Source: Stramonita haemastoma | Taxonomy: Eukaryota > Mollusca > Gastropoda > Neogastropoda > Muricidae | NCBI GenBank assembly: GCA_030674155.1 | Contig: CM060320.1 | Span: 38,017,237-38,081,236, forward strand | Length of the DNA stretch: 64,000 nt | Reading direction: 5' to 3' | Notes under the pieces: model-generated | Database searches by the model: none | What the model was told of the DNA's origin: nothing | The model's input: only the letters and a program-made list of their open reading frames with translations | In this document: positions 1 to 64,000 of the stretch, piece after piece | Numbering within the stretch: the stretch's first letter is position 1 | How the letters are laid out: the number at the start of each line of letters is the position of its first letter | Made by a program: the position numbers and the translations under genes

Positions 1-72
1 AGTGGCATCAGTTCCATACAGCACGTGCACAAAATATGTCAACAAAGTTTCTGTCAGAAAGGAGGGAAGCTG

Positions 73-75
<3 letters not shown>

Positions 76-156
<81 letters not shown>

Positions 157-162
157 TAATAA
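76..162. repeat. (TAA)n microsatellite, 3' tail of the LINE
   Basis: About 27 TAA units lie directly beside the LINE 3' motif. On the minus strand this is a (TTA)n tail, the usual product of LINE 3'-end priming. It also produces poly-Asn and poly-Ile open frames that are not genes. Confidence 0.9.
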
Positions 163-268
163 ATGGAATTTATATAGCGCTATATCTTGCAAAAACAAAT
201 CAAAGCGCTTGCATTCAACCAATTCTTGCACATGCAGCCAACAACAATTTAGATTTTTAACGAAGTCA

Positions 269-270
<2 letters not shown>

Positions 271-335
<65 letters not shown>

Positions 336-341
336 CACACA

Positions 342-422
<81 letters not shown>

Positions 423-430
423 TACATACA

Positions 431-462
<32 letters not shown>
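271..462. repeat. (CA)n followed by (CATA)n microsatellite inside the LINE 3' region
   Basis: Nearly pure CA from 271 to 417, with one AGTCACAC interruption near 332, then about 11 CATA units to 462. It separates the LINE tail from the LINE body, so it probably expanded within the element's 3' untranslated region. Confidence 0.9.
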
Positions 463-2479
463 GAAGTTAAACACTTTGGCAGGGTGGTGGATAGTTCGGC
501 TGTTGAGAGCAGGGGCAGAACATGAAACAAGATAGGAAAGTCTTAGCTTTGAAACAAGTATGTCTTGAGGCTGGATTTAAATGTGTCATAGGTAGGCTTT
601 TTACGAAGGGAGAGAGGGAGATCGTTCCAGATCACTGGACAAGAAACAGAGAAAGGGCGACGGCCCATGGTGGATTGATTGAATCTAGGTATTTGTAAGC
701 GCAGGGTATCTGCAGCAGAGCGGAGGGAACGAGAAGGAGTGTACGGGTAATATATAAAGACATTCACAGAGGTAGGAGGGTGCTGTTTTGTGAAGACATT
801 TATAACAGAGAGTACTGATCTTATAGTTTACTCTCTGTGGCACAGGCAGCCAGTGGAGAGATTGCAAGAGAGGAGTAATGTGCTCAGATTTTTTCTTTCT
901 GAGGACCAGTCGAGCTGCAGAGTTTTGTATACGTTGAAGGGAGTGGATAGATGATGCTGGCAGACCAGCCAAAAGAGAATTGCAATAGTGGAGACGTGAA
1001 AGAATCAGAGACGTGACCAGTTTAGATGTTGCGTCAGTGGACAGGTACTTTCGAATTGCACTAATACGTCTTAATTGATAGTAGCATGACTGGCAGGTCT
1101 GGGTGATGGATTTTTGCATGGATAGTGTGTTGTCGATAACAACCCCTAGATACTTTACAGCAGTGGAAAGAGTGACTGAAGTATTGCCGAATTCTACTGA
1201 AGCTGTAGTAATGGAAGAAAGTTTGTGTTTGGTGCCTACCAGCATGGCTTCAGTTTTATCTGCATTTAACTGTAACTTATTTTGTATCATCCAGTTTTGG
1301 ATATCTTCAAGGCAGTAGGACATATTTATCAGGAGAGATGGCAGATTTTCAGGAGTATCACAGCTTAGAATCTGAGAGTCATCGGCATAGAAATGATAGT
1401 TGATTTGATGACGGTTTATTATATGTGACAATGGAGCAGTGTATAGAGTGAAAAGAACAGGGCCCAGAACTGATCCCTGCGGGACTCCACATTCCAGTTT
1501 GACAGGTGTGGATTGAATCTTGTTAACTGCTACTGTTTGGAATCTATGGTAAGGTATGAATTAAACCAAGTGAGAGCTGTGCCTGTGATGCCAAACGTTT
1601 TTTGAAGACGGGAGAGAAGAATTGAATGGTCTATAGTGTCGAAAGCTGCAGATAGATCGAGAAGAGTGAGAAGGGATATTTTTCCTGTGTCAGAAGCGTG
1701 CAGAAGCGTGTTTAAGGTGTGCACTAGGGTGGTTTCAGTGCTGTGGTTGGCGCGATAGGCAGACTGGAAAGGCGGAAGGAGGCTATTGGAATGAAGATGG
1801 CTGTTGAGTTGTCTGAGAACGACTTTTCAAGGACTTTTGAGATAAAAGGTAGGTTAGAAACAGGTCTATAGTTCTTCAGAATGTTAGGGTCGAGATCGTG
1901 CTTTTTTAGTAGAGGTGTGACTATAGCGGTTTTGAGAGCTGGTGGGAAATTTCCGGAAAGAAGTGATGAATTTACTATTTTCGTGATCGTAGGAATAAGC
2001 TGTGGAATACACTGAGTGAAAAGGGAAGCAGGTACAGGATCGAGATCGCATGATTTTATGGTCATTTCTCTCAGAATTGTCTGAATATCTTTCTCAGTTG
2101 TTGGACGGAAGAAAAGGAGAGGAGTGCCTGTAAATTGGGGATCAGGAGTCACAGGTTGGAAAGAAGTTTGATCCAGTTTGGAACGGATGTTGCGGACTTT
2201 GTCAGAGAAGAAAGAAGAAAATATAGCAGGAAGTTCAGAGTGGCTATTGACAGTAGGAAGAGGGCTTGCCTTTGTAGATCCAAGAAGAGTTGAGGTGAGG
2301 GAAAAAAGGGATTTCATAGACGTGGCATCAAGAACTTGAGCGGAATAGTATTTTGTCTTTGCTGAATGGATTAAGGTTTTAACTTTGTTGATTTGTTTTC
2401 GAAAGAGCTGTTTGTTTAATAATACTTAAATGCACACAAAAAAAAACAAAGAGTATGTACGTACTAGCAAGACAAAAGA

Positions 2480-2800
2480 GGCAAAAAATGAAGTGTAAAT
2501 TTCAACCTCTGTTGATAGATCAAAAAATTATTGAAGAAGTTGACTCACACAAAATTCTGGGAGTAATTATTGACAAAAAATTGATACATTGGGACTAGAA
2601 ACCATACCAGTAGCAATCAAGAAAACGATTCATTACAAACGTATAGGATACGGTCATGAAACAATTATATTCAGATTATATAAAACTAAAACACATTCTC
2701 ATTAGCATAATTCAATTCAACAGGCACATAACTCTTTTTATTTTGGAACTAAGATCCTGCCTATAAGCTACTACTATTAGCCTCAGTCTTTCTTATTGTG
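2480..2800 (+). mobile_element. Fragment of a second LINE reverse transcriptase (thumb region)
   Basis: Plus-strand translation near 2500-2600 contains PLLIDQKIIEEVDSHKILGV followed by IIDKKL. This is the 'HK-ILGV-ID' thumb motif of Jockey/CR1-like reverse transcriptases. It breaks down after about 2600. It is a short decayed piece in the opposite orientation to the neighbouring LINE. Confidence 0.6.
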
Positions 2801-4190
2801 TACAAACTGCAGTGAAATAATTTAAAATTTATTCATCGATTATTGAGGCAAAAATATTTCTGTATATTAGAATCAAGTCCCTAACCATCATTTAGATTAG
2901 ATTAGAAAATAATGACTCTTACATTCCAAAACAGGCTTTTTTTCAATTAAGCGTCTATTGTGATAAAAAGTTATCATGATGCCTCAAGATCAATGTTCGA
3001 AATATGGGAGCACAGGCGTGAAGTTATTGCTTACATTTCAGATTGTGTTTTTTACAAATAGCTTCTTATTTCAGGTTTTGATTTTTGGATTTTCAAATCG
3101 TTTTAATATCAAAATAATCATGAACAAAATCAGGTTGAAAATCATTATGATTATGCAAAAAGTAATTCCAGATTAATTATGAGATCCAATCAACATATAT
3201 GATGTAGATTAACATTTATTATGATTTTCTTACCCAAATCTTTTAGTTTCTATTATTAAAAAATTCTTACACTTTTTCTATATTGTATGTGAAAGGAAAG
3301 GGAAGTATTTGTTTTGTTTTTTTTTTTTGGTTTGTGTGTGTTTTTTTTCGTTTTGTTTTTTGTTTTTTTTTTTTAATACAAATTTATCTATGAACAGGAA
3401 AGGGTATATGTGATGTATGTAAACACGTGTACATTCCGCAAATTCAAAAGGAGAAAAACAAACTACTGATCTGATGACTAGATTGGAGACATTTTTTTTC
3501 ATGCATTTTTCTTACCCAGTTCAATAGTTTTCAGTATAAACAGTTTTTTAATTTTTTTTTTTTTTATTAAAGGGACTATTAGCACTATTAAATTTATATT
3601 ACTTTGGTTAGTGGATAAGGCCCTTTTTCTTTCTTTTTTTTTCTTTTAATTGCTTTATTGGCGGGTGGGTTTTTTTGTTTGTTTTGTTTTTGTTTCGTTG
3701 TGTTGTTGTTTTTTTTTGTTTGTTTGTTTTTTTGTTCGTATGTGTAGGTTTTTAAAATTTTATTTCTTAATATAATCATAAATCATTACTATAATTCTTC
3801 CATTTGCTGTTTGTGTTCTCCCCCTACCTCCTTGATACCCCCTCCCCATTCCTTCCCACCCCCCCCCCCCCCCCCCTCCCCTTTACTGCTTTTGTTTATT
3901 TTGTATGTTTGTTTTTTTGTTGGTTTGTTTATTTGTTTGTATATTTGTTAGTGTTTATGTTTCCTCTCAGTGGTGATGGGTATTATCATATGGTTTGTTG
4001 AGTTTGATGTTTTTTCTTTTCTTCCTTCTAATATATATAGTATGAACTGAAGTATGCAGATATTGTAATCTGACATAATTGCTTATTGACTTTTCATTGA
4101 TTCTTTTCTTTAAGTCTTAAATAATGGTATTATTGACATTGTAACTGATATAAGTTGTTTGTGTTACACTAAATGATTTTTTTAAAACTT
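2800..4190. other. AT-rich intergenic stretch, no gene seen
   Basis: AT-rich DNA with several T homopolymers (3310-3375, 3548-3566, 3635-3735) and a poly-C run at about 3860-3878. Short ORFs here are low-complexity Lys/Asn or Phe/Leu runs with no recognisable domain. Confidence 0.6.
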
Positions 4191-4239
4191 TAAATGCGTG
4201 CATGCACGTACGTACATACGTGCTGTGTGGAGGAGCACG

Positions 4240-4242
4240 CGA

Positions 4243-4301
<59 letters not shown>

Positions 4302-4385
4302 TGTGTGTGTCTTCCTTTTAACGTCTACCCACTAAAAAGTGATTTTAGACAAATTATTGGGGGGGGGGGGGGGGGGGGGGGGGAA
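4240..4385. repeat. (GT)n plus hairpin plus poly-G unit, copy 1
   Basis: A (GT)n run (about 4246-4312) is followed by a short inverted repeat (4322-4351; arms GTCT..CACT and AGTG..AGAC) and then a run of more than 20 G. The same order recurs at 4530-4745, so this is a repeated composite unit. Confidence 0.6.
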
Positions 4386-4529
4386 TGTCGGTGTGTTTGT
4401 GTGGACAGGTGAGTGGAGGATTTAAAAAAAAAAATTTTTAAAGGTCTAATTATCAGTAACGCTTGAAACCATAAAAAAGGACAAATAGAAGCAAGTAAAC
4501 TTGAGTTAAATAAATGCCAAAATATCTGT

Positions 4530-4618
4530 GTGTGTGTGCGCGCGGAAGCGCGCGCGCGCGTGCGAGCACGCTTGCGTGCATGTGTGTGTGTGTGCTCGCG
4601 CGCGTGTGTGTGTGCGTG

Positions 4619-4677
<59 letters not shown>

Positions 4678-4745
4678 GTTGTTGTTGCTTCGATTTTACG
4701 TCTGTTCACTCAAAGTGATATTAGACGATGGGAAGGGAAGGGGAG
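4530..4745. repeat. (GT)n plus hairpin unit, copy 2
   Basis: A GCGC/GTGC-rich run grades into pure (GT)n (to about 4674). A hairpin follows at 4699-4727, with outer arms CGTCT/AGACG and inner arms CACT/AGTG around a CAA loop, and then G-rich DNA. Hairpins beside microsatellites are typical of some Helentron-derived non-autonomous elements, but no other Helitron hallmark was found. Confidence 0.55.
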
Positions 4746-4969
4746 GGTCTAGTATGTTGATGGATGTGGTGCAGTAAAATGGGTGTCTTTTTCTTAATAA
4801 AGTATACAGTACATAAATTTGGGCTAAACAGTGATAACAACAAGTAAATACATAACAATTGCTAGTATGACTTAAAACTATAACAAATTTCCTAAAGAAC
4901 TATTCATTAAAGATTTTGTTATACGAAATGCCAAATTCAGATTTAAAAAATCTTATCCAAGGATTTTTC

Positions 4970-6215
4970 CGAGAGAAGAAGGTAAGAATGGTTTTAGACT
5001 CTTACATTCAAAAATTATGTGACTGTTTGTGATTTTCTCACCGCACAAACATTTTGTATTTTTGCTATATTTAGTGGTGAGCGCATTCAGTTTTATCCGA
5101 AAAAATAAAGCCCTAACCTTTCTTGCCGTGAAAAAAACTTGTATTGATCTCAGAGCGATCGATAACCTTTAAATCAGGGACAGTGTATGAAGACCTTTCT
5201 GATACGCCCTTTGGATAATAAGCTTTTTTGGCCCTGCTCCACGATGCCTCTTTAGTAAGTGATAGCCTTCTTGTAAAGATAATGGAACGTGTAATTCTAT
5301 AGAATCCTCTCCATGTTTTGCACCTCTCTTTGCAGCTCTATCAGCCCACTCATTTGGTAAGAATCCACATGAGAAGGTACCCAACAGAAAGTGACACAAA
5401 TACCCCTTAAAGCTAAAACATGTATAACATGATTGATCTCTAATATAACTTTAGACTTTTTCTTAGAATTTGTGGATTTTAATGCGTAGAGTACCGATTT
5501 TGAATCAACGCAGAGTAAAGTTTGAAATATATTCAGCGGAAGATCGAGAATATGGTTAAGAGCCATTAAAATTGCTATTAGCTCAGCTGTGAATATCGAA
5601 TGATGTTTACCAACGTAATAACATTTTTCTACTTTAAGTGATGGTATTACAAAAGCTGAACCTGTTTCTTGATCATCTAGATGTGAACCATCTGTAAAAA
5701 CTTTTAGATGGTGACATATTACTGATCAATGTGCGATCGGACTTCAGAGATCATGATATTTTGATTTTCACTCTTAGCCATATTGTGTATTTCTATATCA
5801 AAATTTGCTTTGTTCATTTCCCATAAGGGATAAGGTAGAATTTTTAGTTTGAGTATCCATGATATGTTGATTGATTCCAGATTTTTTCAAAAAGGTCTGA
5901 AACATACGTACCAATTGTCTTTACAGAAGTTATCTGTTTCGCCCTTTTAGGAAATTTGATTTCTGATTTTATTTTTACTTCGTCTGAAGTGAAATTTTCC
6001 GTAGTTGTGCTTCTGAGTACGTATTTTGCACATGCTAACTGTCGGTATCCATCTAGTGGCAATTCTCCAATTTCACGGTAAGTTCCAAAAGTCGGTGCAT
6101 GAAAAGGTACTCCGAGGGCAAGTCTGTATGCCTTACAGTCCATACTTTGTAACTTTTTAAGTAAATACTTTGGTGCATTGAAGAATACCTCTTGTCCATA
6201 AGACAGTTTGGAACG
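4970..6215 (-). mobile_element. LINE fragment with RNase H domain (I-type), decayed
   Basis: Minus-strand reading gives, in order, LIRSKLSYGQ, MDCKAYRLALGVPFHAPTF (6143 downward), then an RNase H segment with LLCVDSKSVLYALKS and FCWVPSHV (about 5566-5350) and NEWADRAAKRGAKHG. It ends with a Cys/His-rich tail, KCLCGEKITNSHIIFECK, near 5080-4985. The DSKS and WVPSHVG..NEWAD blocks are the RNase H signatures found downstream of reverse transcriptase in I-clade LINEs. Several frame changes show it is inactive. The polymerase part is missing. Confidence 0.75.
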
Positions 6216-6222
6216 AATAAGA

Positions 6223-6224
<2 letters not shown>

Positions 6225-6277
<53 letters not shown>

Positions 6278-6298
6278 GTGTGTGTGTGTGTGTGTGTT
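6225..6298. repeat. (GT)n microsatellite
   Basis: Nearly pure GT dinucleotide run with a single TTG interruption. Confidence 0.9.
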
Positions 6299-6317
6299 AC
6301 GTTATTGGTTTTGGATG

Positions 6318-6468
6318 AACAAACTCTTTGTTTTAAAAACACTTCAGTGGACGTAGGACGCTGACTGAAATGCCAAGAGACTGTTCCCAATGGTAAGTAG
6401 TTCTTTTATGAAGAACTCTTTGTTTAGAAAACACTCCAGTAGACGTTGAACGCTGACTGAAATGCCAA
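6318..6468. repeat. Two diverged copies of a ~60-bp direct repeat
   Basis: The blocks at about 6318-6382 and 6412-6468 share ACTCTTTGTTT, ACGCTGACTGAAATGCCAAG and the sequence between. The period is about 90 bp. They lie at the downstream end of the putative minus-strand heat-shock promoter unit. Confidence 0.7.
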
Positions 6469-6540
6469 GAGTTGCTTCCTATCTCTCGTGAACCACATCC
6501 AACAGAGTGCACGTTGACTCAGGGATCAAGTTGTATTGCT

Positions 6541-6546
6541 TTTATT
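6541..6546 (-). other. Possible polyadenylation signal AATAAA
   Basis: TTTATT on the plus strand reads AATAAA on the minus strand, about 370 bp downstream of the minus-strand TATA box. Promoter plus AATAAA at this spacing would fit the R region of an LTR, but a chance hexamer is possible. Confidence 0.3.
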
Positions 6547-6911
6547 CAACTGAATCACTTCAAAGCAGTATTCATTTCCAGTACAAGAATTCCAAAAAAC
6601 AAAAGGAAAATCCTTTCCAAAATCACCATGGATTTACAACCGAAATTCTGTGACTACACTCACTAAACACAACATCAATCAGCTAACGACTTTCAGAGTC
6701 CTCATAGCTCTCCTTCTATTCCTTCAATTTCTCTCCCCTTCTTCAAGAAATCTCTTCATCTACAACCGGCATTGCCTCCCCTGCTCGAACACTAGGGCGT
6801 TTGGCCTTCGGACTCTCCTCCTCTCTGTCCCTCATCTTCACCGTCTCATCTTACATCCTCCCTCTCCTTTCTTCCTCGACTCTCCTCCCTGCTGCTGCGA
6901 TAACAGCCCCT

Positions 6912-6920
6912 TGTATATAT
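6912..6920 (-). promoter_or_regulatory. TATA-like box (TATATATAC context)
   Basis: The minus strand reads CTGTATATATACAAGG here, about 30 bp downstream of the nearest heat-shock element. This is the usual order for a stress-inducible promoter. Initiation would be expected near 6885 on the minus strand. Confidence 0.45.
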
Positions 6921-6950
6921 ACAGTCCCAGGCCCCTTCTACTGACCGCTG

Positions 6951-7103
6951 GAACATTCCAGAAACTTAAGGAACTGTACAAAAACATCTTAGTTTACAGT
7001 AGCATTCTGGAAACTTCTAGAGCATCGTAGAATACTGCAGACTATTCCTGACACATCTAGCACTTTTTAGAATATTTGTAGATTATTCCAGAAACTTCCT
7101 GAG
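6951..7103 (-). promoter_or_regulatory. Cluster of heat-shock elements (HSF-binding arrays)
   Basis: Three arrays of alternating GAA and TTC at strict 5-bp spacing are visible. Array 1 (6951-6973) is GAA, TTC, GAA, then a mismatched TTA, then GAA. Array 2 (7005-7032) is TTC, GAA, TTC, GAG, with a further GAA in phase at 7030. Array 3 (7086-7103) is TTC, GAA, TTC, GAG. Three or more inverted nGAAn units form a strong trimeric HSF site. They sit upstream of a minus-strand TATA box. No host gene starts here, so a transposon promoter (LTR-like) is the likeliest owner. Confidence 0.6.
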
Positions 7104-7241
7104 CAAGCAAACATATATGCAAGCTGCAGGTAATAACATTTCTCAAATAAAACTATTATTCCATGCGTCATAAGCAAAGAATGTCAATCATAGCAGTTCT
7201 ACACATATTCTTAATAGAAGCTCTGAATCTGTTTGTAACAG

Positions 7242-7258
7242 TGTGTGTGTGTGTGGTG

Positions 7259-7313
<55 letters not shown>

Positions 7314-7344
7314 GTGTGTGTGTGTGACTGTGCTGTGACTGTGG

Positions 7345-7388
<44 letters not shown>

Positions 7389-7429
7389 GTGTGTGTGTGT
7401 GTGTGTGTGTGTGACTGTGTGTGTGTGAC

Positions 7430-7482
<53 letters not shown>
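7242..7482. repeat. Interrupted (GT)n microsatellite
   Basis: About 240 bp of GT repeats with single-base slips and a few ACTGTG interruptions. It opens long Val/Cys and Thr/His frames on both strands that are not coding. Confidence 0.9.
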
Positions 7483-7484
<2 letters not shown>

Positions 7485-7640
7485 GTCAAGTCAAGTCAAG
7501 TCAAGTCAAAATGATCTTTATTGAGGGTAAAAGATTAAGTTTACACAACTTTTTTTCATCTGCCTCACTTAAAAAATCATAAAAGTTGACTTTAAAGCAT
7601 GCAAAGACAAATATCAACCTTGTTAAAAGACTAAAAAAAA
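7483..7640 (-). mobile_element. 3' end of a LINE-like element with (TTGAC)n tail
   Basis: The plus strand shows five AAGTC units followed by AAAATGATCTTTATTGAGG. On the minus strand this is a 3' untranslated end with an AATAAAGATC signal and a (TTGAC)n tail. The same tail ends repeats at 8775, 12172 and 13960. Confidence 0.6.
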
Positions 7641-7662
7641 TGAGGATTTTTTTTTTACAGTG

Positions 7663-7717
7663 TGTGTGTGTGTGTGGTGTGTGGTGTGTGTGTGTTTTTT
7701 TTTTTTTTTTTTTTTTG
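7663..7717. repeat. Short (GT)n and poly-T runs
   Basis: A (GT)n run with GTGG interruptions runs directly into 22 T residues. Confidence 0.85.
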
Positions 7718-7719
7718 TT

Positions 7720-7946
7720 ATTTAGTATTCTTTTATATCGAGGATAAACAGAAATAAGCAATCATGTGCATTTTTTATCGGTCACGTTGTGTATGCAGTT
7801 TTGTAAAATATTGTCATTTGTTCACCCGGACACGATGGCCTACTCTTACGAAAAGCGGAACAGGATTTAAGTGTGCGCAAGATGTTTCTGCGTGCGTTCG
7901 CACACAGGATCATCGTTTGAAAGTCTCATCGAGGACTTTGGGGATG
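7720..7946 (-). mobile_element. SINE family A, truncated copy
   Basis: Matches the 3' two-thirds of the full copies at 25921-26268 and 45942-46274: TTTTATATCGAGGATAA at one end, the CGATGGCCTACTCTTACGAA block, then GTCTCATCGAGGAC. The tRNA-like head is replaced by a (GT)n run. Confidence 0.8.
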
Positions 7947-7954
7947 TGTGTGTG

Positions 7955-8014
<60 letters not shown>
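7946..8014. repeat. (GT)n microsatellite
   Basis: Pure GT run with one TTG slip, abutting the SINE fragment. Confidence 0.9.
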
Positions 8015-8016
<2 letters not shown>

Positions 8017-8121
8017 AACAGGCAATAATTATCATCGGTAAAAATGAAATGTTATTAAAAACAAGAAAAAGCTAAAGTCCAAACAAAACTAAACGGACAA
8101 CATGGACTTTGAAGCAAACAT

Positions 8122-8270
8122 TCACAAATTCTGAACATTAATGAAAATCACTGAAAACATTTTTAATGAACAATCGGGAATATTGGGCAAATAGGTTTTT
8201 AAAACTTTACATTCAAAAATCAAATGAAAAATTGAAATGTTTTCACCACAGCAGCGACGTAACGCCGTGT
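8122..8270 (-). mobile_element. LINE C-terminal fragment (Cys/His tail)
   Basis: The minus strand encodes CCGENISIFHLIFECKVLK followed by a Pro/Asn-rich tail. The C-GE-I--H-IFECK-LK pattern is the same as in the LINE tail near 5080-4985, so this is a second, more decayed copy of that family's 3' end. Confidence 0.6.
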
Positions 8271-8276
8271 GTGTGT

Positions 8277-8331
<55 letters not shown>

Positions 8332-8382
8332 TGTGTGTGTGTGTGTGTGGTGTAGGTGTGGTGTGTGAGAGAGAGAGGAGAG

Positions 8383-8462
<80 letters not shown>

Positions 8463-8468
8463 TTGTGG

Positions 8469-8499
<31 letters not shown>

Positions 8500-8500
8500 T
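8270..8500. repeat. Compound (GT)n-(GA)n-(GT)n microsatellite
   Basis: (GT)n from about 8266 to 8366, then (GA)n to 8459, then (GT)n to about 8497. Open frames across it (Val/Cys, Glu/Arg, Leu/Ser) are artefacts. Confidence 0.9.
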
Positions 8501-8613
8501 TTTTTTTCTGTTTTTGTTGTTAGTACTGTTGCTTGTATTTTTATAGGCATACTGTATTTTTGAGGCTGTTGAAATCATGTTGGTTAATTAATGTTGGTGA
8601 AATGTTTTTCTCA

Positions 8614-8617
<4 letters not shown>

Positions 8618-8663
<46 letters not shown>

Positions 8664-8690
8664 ATATATTATATATATATATATATTTAT
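8618..8690. repeat. (TA)n microsatellite
   Basis: Over 30 TA units with a few TAT slips, directly before a LINE 3' end. Confidence 0.9.
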
Positions 8691-8775
8691 AGATAGATGG
8701 CTTGATGAAACAAAGCAAATCGATGCTTACTCAATGTACCATCTGAAAATAAAATTTTGACTTGACTTGACAGTA
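8691..8775 (+). mobile_element. LINE 3' end with (TTGAC)n tail
   Basis: Shares AGATGGCTTGATGAAA, TTACTCAATGTACCATCTG and the TTTTGACTTGACTTGAC tail with the 3' end of the LINE at 13860-13960. Confidence 0.7.
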
Positions 8776-8981
8776 GCTTACACAGAAAAGCTGAGCTACT
8801 CTTTTTGTTTCCTGTAACTGAATTTGTGTATTCAACCAAAGTCTGGAAACGTTTTTCTTGAAATAATGTCGCTATAACTATCTAGTAAAAACGACTACTT
8901 TCAAAAGTTAGGGGAAAGCCCAATTGAAGTAGACTTTCTTTTTGCGTTTCAGAAAAACAGAAGCGATGCGGTTTTTTTAAT

Positions 8982-9012
8982 GTCACATGACATGATTGTG
9001 TTTTATGATTGG
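8982..9012 (+). promoter_or_regulatory. Candidate HECTD1 promoter motifs: GTCACATGAC E-box and inverted CCAAT
   Basis: A palindromic GTCACATGAC (8982-8991), the preferred site of MiT/TFE- and USF-type bHLH-ZIP factors, is followed 16 bp on by ATTGG (9008-9012), an inverted CCAAT box. They lie about 430 bp upstream of the HECTD1 start codon in the only repeat-free stretch near it. The function is inferred from motif and position only. Confidence 0.35.
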
Positions 9013-9436
9013 TTGAATCTGCTGTGTGTATAATGAGTGCCACAATGATGTGTCGACTGTGCCTGTCTACGGCCTTGACTTTGGATTTCGAAATCGAGGC
9101 TGGCATTCTCCTAGTTGCTGATGTTTTCTTGGCAAGCAGCCTTCATCTTGATCTTTTGTTTATCATACTGCGTATTTCTGGAGAAATGACTTTGTAGTTT
9201 GAAGGACCATTTCACTTACTTTATATTTTAAGTTTGGTGTACAAAGTTTTGACTTGTGAAAGGCGGAACAGTGAAGACGAAATTGTCAGTAGACGAGGAA
9301 TTGGTGTTCGAAAATGATTTGACGGAACTGGAACACTGCTCTGATGAAGCACACAAAGACAAAGATGGACTGTGTTTTATAACAATAGTTCTTGTTAGGA
9401 ATTATTTTTGTTAGTCTTAAAGATACAACATTTGAA
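9013..9436 (+). other. HECTD1: Presumed HECTD1 5' untranslated region or first-exon leader
   Basis: Unique, repeat-free sequence directly upstream of the start codon. The start codon context is TTTGAAATGG, with a purine at -3 and G at +4, which is favourable. TTTTTGTTAG at about 9403-9412 and TTAAAG at about 9417-9422 could be 3' splice sites of a 5' UTR intron, so the leader may be split. The transcription start is not determined. Confidence 0.4.

Positions 9437-64000
<54,564 letters not shown>

Larger units (their letters stand above)
75..2425 (-). mobile_element. 5'-truncated non-LTR retrotransposon (LINE) with broken reverse transcriptase
   Basis: Read on the minus strand, three open stretches (2317-1724, 1724-1530, 1431-685, then 767-543) together give a LINE reverse transcriptase. 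Visible motifs are KNYRPVSNLPFISKVLEK, LLTLLDLSAAFDTIDHSILL, a degraded 'GVPQGSVLGP' block near 1500-1440, and FYADDSQ with the catalytic YADD near 1390. The thumb motif VKYLGVVIDN and the C-terminal PVIWNDLPLSLR block follow. Frame changes near 1830 and 1530-1431 break the ORF, so this copy is dead or badly sequenced. No endonuclease is seen, so it is 5'-truncated near 2425. The 3' end carries the TATAGCGCTATATAAAT-type motif (about 165-190) followed by a (TTA)n tail, as in CR1/L2/Jockey-type LINEs. The clade is not certain. Confidence 0.85.

Noticed and set aside
249..530. Long Cys/Val or Thr/His open frames over (CA)n/(GT)n tracts (also 4506-4777, 7211-7514, 8122-8578, 11729-12123, 33500-33914, 38689-39331, 44195-44898)
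   Set aside because: Dinucleotide repeats have no stop codons in these phases. The frames have no domains and no homology outside the repeat, apart from short flanking pieces noted separately.

Overview
This is a 64 kb piece of a repeat-rich invertebrate nuclear genome. The long AT-rich introns, very abundant (CA)n/(GT)n and (CT)n/(GA)n microsatellites, several SINE families with the TTCGGATGAGAC-type core, and fragments of non-LTR retrotransposons all fit a mollusc, most likely a marine gastropod. That placement is inference; no species can be named from the sequence alone.

Almost the whole window (9437 to the end) is one plus-strand gene: the orthologue of the HECT-type E3 ubiquitin ligase HECTD1. 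I place 38 coding exons by conserved protein sequence, splice sites and matching intron phases. In order they encode the N-terminal armadillo-like region (exons 1-5), ankyrin repeats (6-8), a conserved middle (9-20), a SUN-like/galactose-binding-like domain (21-23), the MIB/HERC2 domain (24-25), a Ser/Pro-rich and acidic linker (26-29), the pre-HECT region (30-36) and the start of the HECT domain (37-38). The rest of the HECT domain, including the catalytic cysteine, lies beyond the right edge. Roughly 2,160 codons are present.

The first 9 kb is intergenic and made of transposon debris: a minus-strand non-LTR element (75-2425), an RNase H-bearing LINE fragment (about 4970-6215), microsatellites paired with a hairpin motif, and a minus-strand array of heat-shock elements next to a TATA box and a poly(A) signal (6541-7103). 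A plausible HECTD1 promoter with a GTCACATGAC E-box and an inverted CCAAT box lies near 8982-9012.

The introns hold the accessory content. Intron 1 has a hAT-like terminal-inverted-repeat element (10471-11425), SINE copies and a LINE 3' end. Intron 12 carries an antisense, spliced gene for a Mutator-like transposase-domain protein (32329-34430). Introns 11, 27, 30, 34 and 36 contain minisatellites. Intron 37 contains a 1.53 kb element with a 16-bp inverted repeat and a 6-bp target duplication (62186-63717). At least six SINE or short repeat families recur, one with a 5S rRNA-like segment.

Two features of the host gene deserve care. First, conserved exons 11, 12, 19, 27 and 36 carry single-base frameshifts (about five in exon 36 alone), which look like consensus errors rather than gene decay. 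Second, splicing has unusual points: two GC-AG introns, a run of five CAG acceptors before exon 28, and an intron array in which every repeat resembles an acceptor followed by a donor.
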